In this document: positions 13,001 through 28,000 of the stretch, in pieces | Layout: every line of letters starts with the position of its first letter | Numbering within the stretch: position 1 is the first letter of the stretch | Assembly (NCBI GenBank): GCA_922989275.2 | Contig: OV277867.1 | Span: 43,514,070 to 43,578,069, forward strand | Source of the DNA: Gari tellinella | Taxonomy: Eukaryota; Mollusca; Bivalvia; Cardiida; Psammobiidae | Direction of reading: 5' to 3' | Length of the DNA: 64,000 nt | Made by a program: the position numbers and the translations under genes | The notes under the pieces: model-generated | The model's input: only the letters and a program-made list of their open reading frames with translations | What the model was told of the DNA's origin: nothing | The model's database searches: none

Positions 13001-16000
13001 CAGCGTCTGTATGATAGTCAGGAGTATGACAAGGTGGTGGATATTCTTTTACAGACCTTCTCACAGGCCAAGTCTAAGGTAAACATGATATCTGTGTCTG
13101 CATGTTAGATATTCTGTTACAGACCTTCTCACAGGCCAAGCCAAAGGTAAACATGATATCTGTTTTTTGCATGTTGCATGTCTGCATAAAGAGTGTAAAA
13201 ACTCACCATGTGTTTTCCTATAATGATAATACTGCATTTGTTATAAATACAGGATCTTACATGAGTGCTTGTTATTGATCATTTTAAATAAACGAGTCGA
13301 CTAAAATAATATGATGTGAGCGTCATATTTATCTTAGTTAACTTGTTTATTAAATATAATAAGTGATGAGCATGAATGTAAGATTCTATTTATCACATAA
13401 CAATTTTTAAACAGCTATAAAATAAATCAAAGCCGTAGTATTGAGTATTTTGCTTTATGGAATTTACACCATAACCTGACCTTGTTTACGATAATGTCAT
13501 GGCAAATGACGTCATTTGGTGTCCACTACGTGCAGCGCTTGTGGTTGAAAATGTCAGGCCGGAGCCAAAAAAACGATATTTCACTAGTGGTTCACTATTT
13601 CACATGGTTTTATTCCACTCCTGTGATGAATTACATTAAACCATCTTTTCAAATTGATATACATGTAGATTGTGAGAGTGACCTCTGACCCGGCAGAGAG
13701 ACAGTCACAGCTGATGTTACTGCAGGATGCCTTGTACAAGACCAAAGACTATCCGGTAAGTGCCCAGATACTGCTACATGCTACTGCTGCTGATATTGTA
13801 TTACAAATGTAGTAGACTGTTCTTATACAGTAAATCTCTATTAAGACCACACAATTATGTGAATAATTAGGTGTTTAAGACAGGTGACTGCTTAAAGCAA
13901 TGTGACAGAAAAACAAGAAAAACAGAAAGCTTAGTTAGGAGCTACCTGTTTTACTGTTACCTTGCTTTAAGCTGTCACCTGACTTTTATACAACAAATTA
14001 GCATCTTTTTAGCAGTAGTAACAGAGAGGTTTTTCTGTATATTTGTAGCATATAGGTCTTTCCCTCATAGAAATTTCTTTCCACTCCTTTTTTCTAATAA
14101 TGTTCTGTTCATGATTTTACCTTGTCCTGAAAAGAACTGTTGGAAACTTATCTTGCGGCTGGTTACAGTAGGTTGAGAGTAAAGTAGGGTTTTCCCAGTT
14201 GGAGATTCCTGCTTTAATCAGTCAACTGACTTTAACCCATTACCCCATAGCAAGTTTCTAGTTTTGAAGACAGGTGACCACTTAAAGCAGGTTGAAAGTA
14301 AGGCTCATTCTGATTTACTTTCAGCCTGCTTTAAGCTATAATTTGCTATAATGTAGAAAGTATTTCTTATGGTACATGTATAAATTGGAACCTTTTTCTT
14401 CAATAGAGGAATACATTAAAGTCGTAAAAAGGCGTATTAATGGGGTTAAGGGTTAATCTAAAAAAACAATTGATATACACACCTGTGTAAAAAATTACTT
14501 ATTCATCATCATTTGCTAAATATTCACTGTAGTTCTCATCAGAGCTCCAGATAAGAGCAGAGCACCAGATAAGGGTAGTTTTTCAAAAACTAAAATCTTT
14601 ATTTCTGAATTGAACCCTATGGTGTCCTACTCATTAGAATCGTCTCTTCGAGACGATTCTAATGAGTAGTAACACCATAGGATTTGGTGCTAAAAATAGT
14701 GAGAAAATGTGGGATTTGTTGAAAAAACTACCTCTTATCTGGAGCCCTGTAAGAGTGAGTAAACTGAACATTTTAACTGTTTCTCATTTATGTATTCAAC
14801 AAACCTGAAGTTGTGACTACATATAAGAATCGTCTCTTTGAGAAGATTTTAATTGGTAGGCACATAGGTTTTGGTTGAGAAACAAAGATTTTATTATTCA
14901 AAACTTAACTGGAGCTCTATGGTTTATGTTATTTTTTAATTGGTAAACAGTTAAGCTTTGAGATTGTTGAATTGCAGAAATGTCTATTGTGGGGCGAGGA
15001 GTCTTTTAATGAGACATACCAGGCTTACAGAGTAGCCAGCAAGTCAGATGAGAGGCTGGAATGGATTAAGACAATGGTACAGATCTTCATAAATTTACAG
15101 AGGTAAAACACAAACTCTTTCCTCCACTTACATGCTTCAGACTAATTACAGTTAAACCTCTTTATAATGACCAATAAATCAAGGTAATTATTTTGTGGTT
15201 AAGGCAGTTGATTGCAAGCATGAAAATAAATTTCTGTCAAGGAAGAGGTATAGGCATGAACAGCCATTATTATCCCTTAAATTCATAACCTATTTCTAGT
15301 TTTAAATACAGGTGACCACTTAAAGCAGGTTGAAATTAAAACAGAAAGCACTTTAAGGCATATTCTGCTTTACTTTCTGCCTGCTTTAAGCTACCATCTG
15401 CCAGGATATAAAATATATTTCTTTTGATACATATTCATGGCTGTATAAATTGGAACTATTTTCTTTGATGGAGGAATAAATTAGAGGCATATTTATGGAG
15501 TAATGGGTTAACCCATTACCCCATAGCCTGTTACTAGTTTTGGAAAACAGGTGACTTAGAATGTGCCTTAAGGCACATTCTGCTTTACTTTCAGCCTGCT
15601 TTAAGTTATCATCTGCTAGGATAAAGAAATATTTTCTAATAGTACACAATCATAACTTAATAAATTGGAACTATTTTCTTCCGTTTGAGCAATAAATTAG
15701 AGGCGTAAAAAGGCATATTTATGGGGTAATGGGTTAAAAAGGTAATTGCTAATATTTTTATGTACAACCTTACAGTGTAGTGGAGAAGCAACCTGACATT
15801 ATACAGACACTACCCTCAGCCAAGCTGGTGAGACTGACGCAGAATCTCATACAGGTCATTGATGCCAACATGTCCCTCCCAGAGTCCGTACAAACCCCGG
15901 CCATTGATACTGTCTTACCATGGATATTGCTCTACCTACTCATCAAACAGTATGTGTTCAGTCAAGAAAATTAATTCGTCTGTTTGTACATCCGTACAAA

Positions 16001-19000
16001 TATTGGTTAATCCTTCCCCCTCCTTATTTTCAGTACTGAAGAAAGGTTGTTGCTTAAAGCAAGCTGAAAGTAAAACAGAATGCTCCTTAAGGAGATTTCT
16101 GCTTTACTTTCAGTCTGCTTTAAGTTACCATCTGCTTGGACCATAAGAACTATTTCTTGTGTTGTTTTATGACTGTATACAGAGATGCTGTGCCGGATTC
16201 ACGCATTTCTTGTCTATTGTCCCACAATTTTAAGATTATAATGGGGGCACATTCCTGCTAAAACAAACCAGTTCCCGCTTATTTCATTTCTCATGGGTTC
16301 TCAAAAATAAAAGTTTACATGTTTAATACTGTCTAGATCTATCTCGCCAGTTTCCATTTGACACATTAGAAGCTACGTGAAATCAAGTTGTATTATGACA
16401 AACGATGTTGACTTTTCAAATGTACTTCTTTAGGATCTCTCTGATCTTGGTCTACACTGTTTGCATAGGACAAATTAATGTACCCCTTACAGGTACAACG
16501 TTTGTAAAGACTAAACAATGAGTATACTTGTTCCTAGGGTAGAAAGCGTTAAAAAATGTATAAACCCTTCACTCCATAGCCTGCATTTAGTTCTGAAAAC
16601 AGTTGGCCACTTAAAGCAAGTTGTAAGTAAAGCAGAATTCACCTTAAGGTGCATTCTTCTTCATTTTCAGCCTGCTTGAAGCTTCTATTTGCTAGAATCT
16701 AGAAAACCTGATATTTTTAGTGGAAGAATGAATTAAATGCACCAAACTGCATACAGTGGAGAAACTGTTATTCTTTCCCAATAAACTCGTTTACGCTAAA
16801 ACTATTATTTGCAGTGCAAACAGTTTGGAGCCAGATCAGACGCCGGGCAACCCGGCGTCTGATCAGGCTCCAAACTGTTTGCCACCAAGATAAACATGAA
16901 ATATCAGAATCGTCCAAAAGTTGTTCTTTTCTACGTTTTAGTGCTTTGCGTTTGCGTTTAAACGGGAAAGAATAACAGATTCTCCACTGTACCTATGGAG
17001 TAAAGGCTTGAATCAGTATTCTCACTCTTATCAGATCTCTGATAGCTAGTTGTTGGATAATCTGTTTTCAGTGAAGAAGAAAAGATTCAGGCTCTCACTA
17101 GTAGTATTAGTAGCAAGGACGAAGACTCCAAGTCTGACATGGAAGACAACATGGGAGCATCGGATATGCTTCTGAATATTGCCCATGACTATTTGGGAAG
17201 GTAAGCTCTTTCAATGCTTCAAAGTGTCATTAAAGTGAAACTAGTCTTTAATTGCCAGAATTATTCATTACTGTATTATTCAGAACTGTATGATTTCAGT
17301 GGAGGATTGAATTCAGGGCATAGAAATGCATATGTATGGAGTGATGGACATACTGAATTTTACATTTTATGTTCTAGCCGAGGTTGGTGTACCAAGTCTG
17401 ACGGTGCCCTGCTCCTCTTCATCATGAAGGTGCTGAAAGAGAAGATGGAGACAGAGTCTAGCTTTCAGGAGGAGTACCAGCAGAGCTTTGAGCAGTGTGT
17501 CTACTGTCTATATGGACATCCAAACAAACGTACCAAGGCCAAACATCTACAGGTTGGTTCTAAGAAATGCAGCTTTTTATCTATTTCCCCCAAAGCTTGT
17601 TTTTAACTTTGAAGACATGATTGCTTAAAGCAGGTTGAAAGTAAAGTAGAATGGGCCTTGAGATGCATATTCTTTACTTTCAGCCTCCTTTAAGCTACCA
17701 TCTGCTAGGATATATTTCTCATGGTGCATATTCATAAATATATAGTTTCGAACTATTTTCTTGGTTTGAGGAATAAATTAGTGGTGTAAAAAAGTGTATT
17801 TATGGATTAATGGGCTAAATCAAACCAGATAATAACTAATGATAATGAAAAATGTTTCCTAAAGTGTCATCTAAATCCTGTCAAAGGAAGAATCATATTA
17901 GTACTAAGGGCAGGTAGCTTAAAGGTGGATGAAAGTAAATCAGAGTTCTGTTTTCTTCAGTCTGCTTTGAACAAGACAAAATGCAATTTGAATTAACTAC
18001 ATAAAAAGGAGAATTCATTGAAATGATTATTAAGATTAGTGATGGCTTTTAGTCTGAATGGCAAACAGTATTTATTTAGCCTGATACAGTGGAGAATCTG
18101 TTATTCTTTCCCGTTTAAACGCAAACGTACGCAAACGCAAAGCGCTAAAACGTTTGAAAAGAACAACTTTCGGACAATTCTGATAGTTCATGTTTATCTT
18201 GGTGGCAAACAGTTTGAAGCCTGATCAGACGCCGGGTTACCCGGCGTCTGATCTGGCTCCAAACTATTTGCACGGCAAATAATAGTTTTAGCGTAAACGC
18301 GTTTATTGGGAAAGAATAACACATTCTCCACTGTAAAACACCAAACATCTTAATGCCTGATCTGGTTCTAAACCATTTGCAATGGTTATCAGGGACCCGT
18401 TTCATTAAACTTTGTACAACAAAAATGGTTGTAAGTCAAAACTTTAAAATACATTTAATTTCTGATTTCTCTATCTAATTCTGTCTTGTAACTTTTCTTT
18501 GGAATCGTCTTTTCAAGAAGATTCCAAAGAGATGTCACAAGACAAGATTAGATGGAGAAGTAAAAAATAATTGAGACTTTTATAATCTGACTTACGACAA
18601 CATTTGTCGTACGAAATTTTGTGAAATAGGCCCCAGGTCTTGCAATACAGACTTAAGGGAAATATGGTCTGTGTACTATTCTTGTCCTGTTTTGTTCAGG
18701 ATCACAATGTGACAGGCATTACCTTGGAGTGGCAGCAGGCTGTGGACCTATTTGACTACTTTAAGCCAAAGACTGTGCCAGAGTTTGATGGATACCAATC
18801 TGAAAAAATATCCACTGAGGTGAGAACATTTTCAGACTGAATTGTGTATGGTAGTCATTTAACCATTTACTCCCTGAAACCTCAAATGGACAATTCTAGT
18901 TTTCAATGTAGTCTAGTCCATTTTTGACTTTTAAGGGTAGATTTTTACAATATATTTCAAAATTACAAACAGTGTAGATCCTGATCAGAGGGCTCCTTAA

Positions 19001-22000
19001 GGAGCCCTCTGATCAGGGTATACACTGTTGCATAGGACAAGTGTACTCCTCACAGGTACACTGTTTTCAAATGACGCATATATGCGTGACTAGGGTTCAA
19101 AGAGTTAAAACGAGTTGAATGTGCTGCTATTTAACCCTTTTCCACAAAGTATTTTCACTATTTAACCCATTACACCATAGCCTGCTTCCAGTTTTGAAGA
19201 CAGGTGACCACTTAAAGCAGGTTGAAAGTAAAGCAGAATGCGCCTTAAGGCACACTCTGCTTTACTTTCAGCCTACTTTAACCCTTTACCAGATAGCCTG
19301 TTTCTAGTTTTGTAAATAGGTGACTACTTAAAGCAGGTTGAAAGTAAAGCAGAATGCACCTAATGGCGCATTCTGCTTTTCTTTCAGCCTGCTTTAAGCC
19401 ACCACCTGTTAGAATAAAGAAAATATTATTTATGATACATATTCATGACTGTATGAATTGGAACTATTTTCTTCAGCGGAGGAATAAAATGAATGCGTTA
19501 AAAGTCGCTTCTATAAGATAGATCTGCTAAAATACAGAAAATACTTCTTTTGGTACATATTTGCGACTGTATAAATTGGAACAATTTTCTTTAGTGGAGG
19601 AATAAATTAAATGTGTTAAAAGGCCCTTCTATGGGGTAATGGGTTAAGAGATGAGGTTGCTAAAAGTCAGCGTCTATTCTATGAATTCAAATTGACCTCT
19701 GCCACTGTGTTTTAAGTTACAAAATGTATGTTTAACTTTAGAAATATATTCATAATTCCTATGCCCAATAAGGTATTGCTTTTATGTGGATAGGGACATG
19801 AGGTATGCATGTGTATAGGGACAAGTCCTTTCCATGAGCTTAAATATATTAAAAAATTGTTAAAACACACAATAAGATCTGGATGACTTGTGAATTGAAC
19901 TGTAATTATGATAAGGTTCTGTTAACCGTAATGCATTGTTTACTCCATTAGTCCTGGAAGCATAATTTGGCTTGTACGTGTTATAACTATGCATATTTTC
20001 TTTCAGTTCTCGTGTAAACGTATAATTTTCTCCATGTCCAATTATAGATATGCATAAGAAACTGGCCCCATATCTTTTCACTTTCTTATGTGTAGACGAA
20101 AATCTGATTATTTTGACTTGTTTGATTGGATGTTTAAAAGAATAAATAAGAATTTGATAACTCTCAACCGCTGAAGCAGGAGATAAGAAAACTGAATCTC
20201 AATGATTTAAAAATTAGAGGTCAGTTATATTAACACGGAATTATAATTCTGTAATTTCAATAACAACACAGACCTGTGGAATGAGCATATGACAGCCCAC
20301 CTGATAATCAAACCGTACACGATAGTGTGTTTACATGTTTGGTTATCTTCGAAATTTAAGAGACTGTATGGGATATAGGCTATCAATTGTTTAATCACTG
20401 CCTATCTTCGTTTCTTTTCTTTTTTTTCGCTTGAAGAATAAGACATAGATCGTAAATTGTATTCCAAGATAAGATGGTAATAAAATGTTAATAATAACCA
20501 GTATATGAATCTAGAATGTGACCGTGTACATGTATTATGCCAACGCATATCCATATGGCACAGAATATAAAGTTAAGTTGAAACCAGGGTAATAATTTTT
20601 AAATTTCGTACTATCAATTATTTTTCATACTATCAACATTTATGATATGAGCTGTCTGTGTACCCCATTAAGAAATGTTTCTGTTTCTGACATGTTACAG
20701 ATGGAAGGTCTACTAAGGAGAATAATACTACTTGTTCCTGAGACCAATAGAGCAATGGGTAAGGTTCATATCGTGTACAGTGGAACCTCCAGTGATAATG
20801 TTTCATTTTGAAACAATGAGTTTTTTAAGTGCACATGTTTTGAAACAATGGGCTTTTTTGGATAACAATGAGATTTCCAGAATATCTGCAATTTTTTCGG
20901 CAAGTAACAGAAATTATAAACTTAGTTATTCTCCCCACAAAAAACAACAGTTTTTGAAAGAGGATTCTCTGACCAGGTGTGTGGATAAACTTATGACTAT
21001 GAGAGTGAGAATTACCTCTTACAGGGGTTGACACTACTCTCTGCCACTTCCACCTCATACCCCTCTTTTCCACTACATGATTGTTTTCTAGAGATTTTGT
21101 GCCAGCATTCAAAATATGACTGGTACAGTATTATTTAAGCTGATGCATTAACACTTTATAAAGTTTTTAAGGTAACATTCAACATCAAAACTTATTCTCT
21201 CGTCAGAAATATCTAGAATAGGGAATTGGCTTGCTTTAAATGATTAACCTACATTTATTGTATTCACGTTGGCTTTGGAGGTGCTCTTAATTCGTTTAAT
21301 TGAATTTGTAAGGTTTGCGTTTCTCAGCCCACGGTATACGATTCCACATTTTTTCGCAGCGAAAACCAATGAAAAACGAGATAGCTAACAATAATATCTT
21401 GCCAAACTTCTCCCGTTCACGCTCAAATACCCAACATTATCTTTAAAGAAGCAGTCATTAAAGAAATAATCTTCATTCAAGAACTAAGAAGTAAATATCT
21501 CACCGATAATTGCTTCGATGGATATTCTCCAAACTCGCGATTGTCAACGCGAAACGTAAATATACGGTTAAATTGATCTCTAGAATTAGTCTATTAAACG
21601 AAATATCCCCGCTTCATATTGCTTCTATACACGAAATTATTCGTTTAGAAAATTCGGTATACACCGGGTACACAACGCATGCGCAAATAGCACTTCCGAT
21701 GTAAATATATAAAGTGAAAATTGATATCACACTTGGCAGATTACAATACGAACCGCGGTAACTCTGTCGGCAGGACAACAACTCTTGGTTTGTGTATGCG
21801 CTTTTTTTCTCGCACATCTGTATGAATAATGCGATATTCGCAAAAAAATATGCGCTATACGCGCAAAGCGCACATCAAAAATTATCACTGAACCTCTATA
21901 TCTCAAACTCACTTATCTTGAATTTTCCCTTATTTCTACAGTTGAATTTCATTATTTCTTGCTCGCTTAAGTCAAATATATCCTAATTTCAAAGTTAAAA

Positions 22001-25000
22001 CGTGGCTAAGCAAATACAGATATGTCTGATATAAACGAGTTTGAAATATTGAAGTTTGACTGTATGTTCATAGAACTGTTGTGATTTCCTAGTTAAAGAA
22101 AAGAAGTAAAATGGCAGATAAACAAAGTAAAATGGGAGATAAACAATCCAAACTTACCTCTAGACCTCTAAGGGACACACATGCAGTTTAAAGTTATCTG
22201 CTCTCTATATTGTATGACTGTACTCTTTGGTTTATGAAATCAAACTACTTGGGATGCAGACCGGGGTTTACAGATTCAGGATCTAGAGGTGGGGGGAGTC
22301 AGCCTATGACGTCACACAGTGACTCCGGAATCCTCTATTTATAGGTATGGGAAATTTCCCCACAGTACATACTATAGGCTCAGCTTGTTCAGTGGGACAA
22401 GTTTGGTTTTTTAGCCCCATCGCAAAGTGGTGCTGGGCATGTAGTGTGATCTTTTCCCATAATTTATCCCTTTGGTAAAGTTGAACATTTAACCAATTAT
22501 CTCAGAAACACTCATTCTTACCCCTTTAATTTATTCCTTCACTAAAGAAAATAGTTCAAATTTATACAGTCATGCATAATTATGTACTATAAGAAATGAA
22601 ATGCTAACCTTATCTAGAGTCCTGTTAAGACTACTCAATGCAGAATAAAGGTACACAAGATCCACTGTATATGATCACTACATGATGTTTTGGATGAAAG
22701 TAAAGCAGAAATCTCCTGTAGAAGCTTTACAAAAAGATCTCCTTTATGAGCTATCTGCTATACTGTTAACTTTATTAGGGCTCCACCGAGAGGTGGGTGC
22801 CCTATAGTAATCACCTTGTCCGTCCGTGAGTCAGTCAGTCTGTCACATTTTTAGCTCGCCGGTCTGTGTCAAAGAGCAAATGTTATCACCCAGTCGTTGG
22901 CGTAAGCGTTCCCGTTCCTGTTAGCAGTTTAAAAAAAAAAGCTTATAATTTCTATGTCCCTTGAGGCATTGCTTTTATATTTGGTATGTGTGTGTATATG
23001 GACAAGATTTTTCCATGCACACAAAAAGTTTGATCCCTGTGACCTTGAACCTAGGGCCTGCGTTTAGGTCACAAAATCTGCGTTTAGGTTTTGAAAAATA
23101 CCTATAACTCCTATGTTCATTGAGATATTCCTTTAATATTTGACATGCATGTGTATATGGACAATGCCTGTTCATGCATACAAAAGTTTTCAGCCTAAAG
23201 ACCGTGACCTTGAATTAAGGGCTGACGTTTAGGTTTTGAAAAATGCTTATAACTCCTATGATCATTGAGATATTGCTTTCATATTTGGTATGTGTGTGTA
23301 TATGGACAAGACCCCTGTGACCTTGACCTTGAACTCGGGGTCTGCGTTTAGGTTTCAAAATTTGTGTTTAGGTTTTGATAAATGCCTATAACTCCTATGT
23401 TCATTGAGATATTCCTTTAATATTTGGCATGCATATGTGTATGGACAATACCTGTTCATGCATTCAATTTTTTTAGCCAAATGAGGTTTCGAAATCTGTG
23501 TTTAGGTTTCAAAAAATGGTTATAACTTCTATTTCCATTGAGATATTGCTTTCATATCTAGTATGCATGTGTATATGGACAAGACCTTACCAACCAAATA
23601 AATATTTTTACCCCAACTTGAAACTTTGAATACTTGTTAAGTATCAAAAGGACAACATAATAATCATGAATATGCACCATTAGAAATATTTGCTGTATCC
23701 TAGTAGATGGTAGATTAAAGCAGGCTGACAGTCTAAAAGCAGAATTTGCCATAAGGTGCATTCTGCTTTACTTTCAACCTGCTTTAAGTGGTCCCATATC
23801 ATCAAAGCTAGAAACAGACGTATGAGGTAAATGGGTTAACACCAGTTTGATTTTACCTGTGTTGTAGGGTTGGCCACAGAAGGAATTCAGAACTACATTG
23901 AAGGCTCTGTTACCTTGCCACCATCTATACCAGAGGGCAAAGAGGTCACATTGTAAGTAGTGTACATGAGTATATAAAGGTTTTCAGTTACCAACATCAT
24001 TTATTTTGCTGCTATGAAGGTGCAAAAGGAAGACTAAGATACAATCATGATTGTGGTAGCTGCATCAAAGGTTTTGGTTGAGCTCGGACCTTTATTTTAA
24101 ATTTTGCCCCATTCAATTCCATTGCACAAAATGACGTTTAATGTGTATAAACACAACTTCTCTAGGGGCGAGACTTGTGGGTACCTTTCCACAGAGGAGG
24201 ACGGGCTTATTGATCTGCGCTCCGCGAATCATTTTGTTGCATTGCTTCAGTTACGCTGTTATGTCATATGAGGGGTTGTAAGTTTGAAATATTTAAGAAA
24301 TGAACTGAAATTTTTCGGCGTTTAAGCGAACTAAACGATAGGAAATGATTGGCAAATTAACCATATTTCGCTAGTGCATTTCATGGAGTTTGCCAATCAT
24401 TTTCTGCCATTTATTTCGCTTAAGCGCCGAAAAATTTCAGTTCATTTCTTAAATATTTCAAACTTACACCACCTCATTGTTTTCTCCTGGTCTGGATTTT
24501 GCTTCTTTATCACTGTAAGACCTGTATTTACACTGATTTTGTGTTAAATGTCACTGACTTTAGTAGTTGATATTGGTGTCATCCCTGATGTACCTCTTAG
24601 CTCTTGCTATCTCTACACTGGTCAGTGTTTAGTCACATTTGGTGGCAAATTTGTGCAGCATTTCTTGACTACTTATAGACTTTTAAGAAACACTAGTTAA
24701 ATCTGTGTACAGCAAAAAGACCTGTTTTTAGCTCAGCTGGCGCAAAGTGCCAAGTTGAGCTATTTTGATCGTCCTGTGTCCGGCGGGTCTGTTTGTTTGT
24801 CATCCCTCGTCAACAATTTCTTTAAAACGACATCTCCTCCTAAACTACCACATGGATTTTAACCAAACTTGGCAGGAATGATCCTTATATGGTCCTTTTT
24901 GTAAGGTGTCCAAATAGATATGGTTGGTGGCATATCTAGGTCACAGGAGCTAAAAATAGATTGTTTCAATGAAAACTTAAAATATCTTCGTCTGGAACCA

Positions 25001-28000
25001 CTGTACCCTGAGCTTAGATATTTTGCACAAAGCATCATCTACAGGTAATCTATCAAGATTGTTCAAATTATGTCCCTGGGGTCAAAAATGACCCTGCCCC
25101 GGGTTTCACAAATTTGCATAGATTTATATAGTGAAATCTTCAAACCTCTTCTCTGTAACTAATATGGCCAGAGTTTTTACTGTTTGCATTATACTGTTTG
25201 CAGAGGACAAGTGTAACATTCGCAGGTACACTTTTTAGCTCACCTGGCACGAAGTGCCAAGGTGAGCTTTTAGGATCGCTGGATGTCCGTCGTCTGTCTG
25301 TCTGTCCGTCAACAAGTGGTTGTGAACACTCTAGCGGCTACAAATTTCATCCGATCTTCATGAAACTTGATGACAATGTTTGTCTTGATGAAATCTAGGC
25401 CAAGTTTGAATGTGGGTCATGTCGGGTAAAAAACTAGGTCACTAGGTCAAATCATAGAAAAATCTTGTGAACACTCTAGAGGCTACAAATTTCATTGGAT
25501 CTTAATGAAACGTGGTCAGAATATTTGCCTCATTGATATCTAGGTCAAGTTTGAATGTGGGTCATGTCCGGTCAAAAACTAGGTCACTAGGTCAAATCAT
25601 AGAAAAACCTTGTGAACACTCTAGAGGCTACAAATCTCATTGGATCTTGATGAAACTTAGTCAGAATGTTTGTTTAACTGATATCTAGGTCAAGTTTGAA
25701 TATGGGTCATGTCTGGTCAAAAACTAGGTCACTAGGTCAAATCATAGAAAAACCTTGTGAACACTCTTGAGGCTACAAATCCCATTGGATCTTGATGACA
25801 CTTGGTCAGAATGTTTGTTTAATTGATATCTAGGTCAAGTTTGAATATGGGTCATGTCTGGTCAAAAACTAGGTCACTAGGTCAAATTATAGAAAAACCT
25901 TGTGAACACTCTTGAGGCTACAAATCTCATTGGATCTTGATGAAATTTGGTCAAAATGTTTGTCGCATTGATATCTAGGTCAAGTTTGAATATGGGTCAT
26001 GTCCGGTCAAAAACTAGGTCACTAGGTCAAATCATTGGAAAATCTTGTTTACACTCTATAGGTTGATTGTGGGTATACATGTCCAGTCATAATCTAGGTC
26101 ACTATAGGTCAAGTTTGCCATGGTGTACCAGGTGAGCGATTTAGGGCCATAGTGGCCCTTGTTTGTAAATGACGAGTATTCTCGTCACTAGGGTTAAATG
26201 GGTTAATCCTTAATTCAGTAGGTACAAATCACCAATAGAACTGTCCAATAAGTATTGTTAAAGGCAGGTGGCTGCTTAAAGTAAAATAAAACTCCAAATA
26301 GGACTTCCTGCTTAGCATTCACCTTGCTTTGAGTTTCCATCTATATTTAACACCAGTGAATCCTTTTCTGAATGCAAATGTCAGGATGAGATAGTGGATA
26401 CTTTAGGCTCTAATGTAGCGTTTTATGTGGTTATGAGTAAAGCGAGGCTGCTATTTCTACAGATTTTTCTTAATTTCTCCGGATCTACGGATGTTTGCCG
26501 AAATCTACCGGTTTCTGTTCTTACTTTTAAATTTGGAATTGTTGGCGTTTTTTTCTTAAGAAACATTGATATTGGTGACAAACAGTTTAGATTCAGATCA
26601 GACACCGTGTTATGTGACGTCTGAACTGGATCCAAACTGTTGCATAATTATGTAAGTGTTATGTTAGTGTTATACAGCCTGGCAGCGAAAGGGTTAAAGG
26701 TGTAATTCCTAAAATAACGCTTAAAAAGTTTGAACAGCCAGTATAACTTTTGTAATTATCCTAAAAATTGAAACTAATCGCTTCTACCACACAATTATTT
26801 GTCCAAAAGGTGCAAACTGAATCCTGTTCAGTGTGGCCTATGGAGCAGTCTGAACAGGGTCTACACTGTTCATGCCTTTTTGTCCCAATACTTAGGATCA
26901 TTACGGTATATTGTTCTAATGGTACTACTTAATAAATGTTTGTTGTTTTGTATTTTCAGGCCAGTGATCACAGAGGTTTACTACTTGCTTGCAGATTACT
27001 ACCTGAAGAATAAAGAATTTCTGTAAGTACACAATATGACAAGTCAGTTTGAGAAATAAGCAATTGTCTCACACCAGTCAGTCTGACTGTTTGAATTGGA
27101 ACCTTTTCTTCAGTGAAGGAATAAATTCTGCAGGGCTGCCATAAGTTGACATAAAAAATCCTAAGATTTCCAAATTTGCATTTTTCAATTGCGATTTTAC
27201 GAATCGTACCTTTACCCCATAGCCTTTTTAGCTCACCTGAGCTAGTTCAGGGTGAGCTTTTGCAATACTTGAATGTCCGGCGTCCGTCATGCGTCGTTCG
27301 TCGTTTGTCGTTCGTCGTCAACAATTTTAGTGTTTACACTCTAGAGGCCACAATATTTATCCAATCTTTCTTAAACTTGCTCAGATTGTATATTACCATA
27401 AGAGATCGGATGAGTTCGATTATGGTTGAAATCGGACTAATAGGTCAAGAGTAATCTACCTTTGAATTGCTGAAAATGTCATGTTTAAGGGTGTTTACAC
27501 TCTAGAGGCCACAATTTTTATCCAATCTATCTCAAACATGCTTAGATTGTATATAACCATAACAATTCAGATGAGTTCGATTTTAGTTGAAATCAGACTA
27601 AAAGGTTTAGAGTTATCTACCTTTGAAATGCTGAAATTGTCATATTTAAGGGTGTTTACTCTCCAGGGGTCACAATTTTTATCCAATCTATCTCAAACTT
27701 GCTCAGATTGTATATGACCATAAGAGTTTGATTGAGTTTGATTATGATTGAAATCGGACCAATAGGTTGAGAGTTATCTACCTTTGAATTGCTGAAAATG
27801 TCATATTTAAGGGTGTTTACACTCTAGAGGCCACACTTTTTATCCGGTCTTTTCAAACTTGCACAGATTGTATATGACCATAAGAGTTCAAATAAGTGTG
27901 ATTATGGTTGAAATCGGACCTATAGGTCAAGAGTTGTCTGCCCTTGAATTGCTGAAAATGCCATATCTAACAGCGTTTACACTTTTGCAACTACAGTTTT

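Noticed and set aside
13082..13146. Extension of exon w10 to the second donor as the main form
   Set aside because: It adds 68 bp with an in-frame TAG and breaks the phase to w11; the proximal donor is consistent.
25198..25398. 66-codon frame at the start of H4
   Set aside because: Runs across the junction between a TTAA-3 remnant and a repeat element; no homology.
22778..26160. CRISPR-like array
   Set aside because: Units are 145 bp tandem repeats without spacers, in a eukaryotic intron; they are minisatellite-type transposon interiors.
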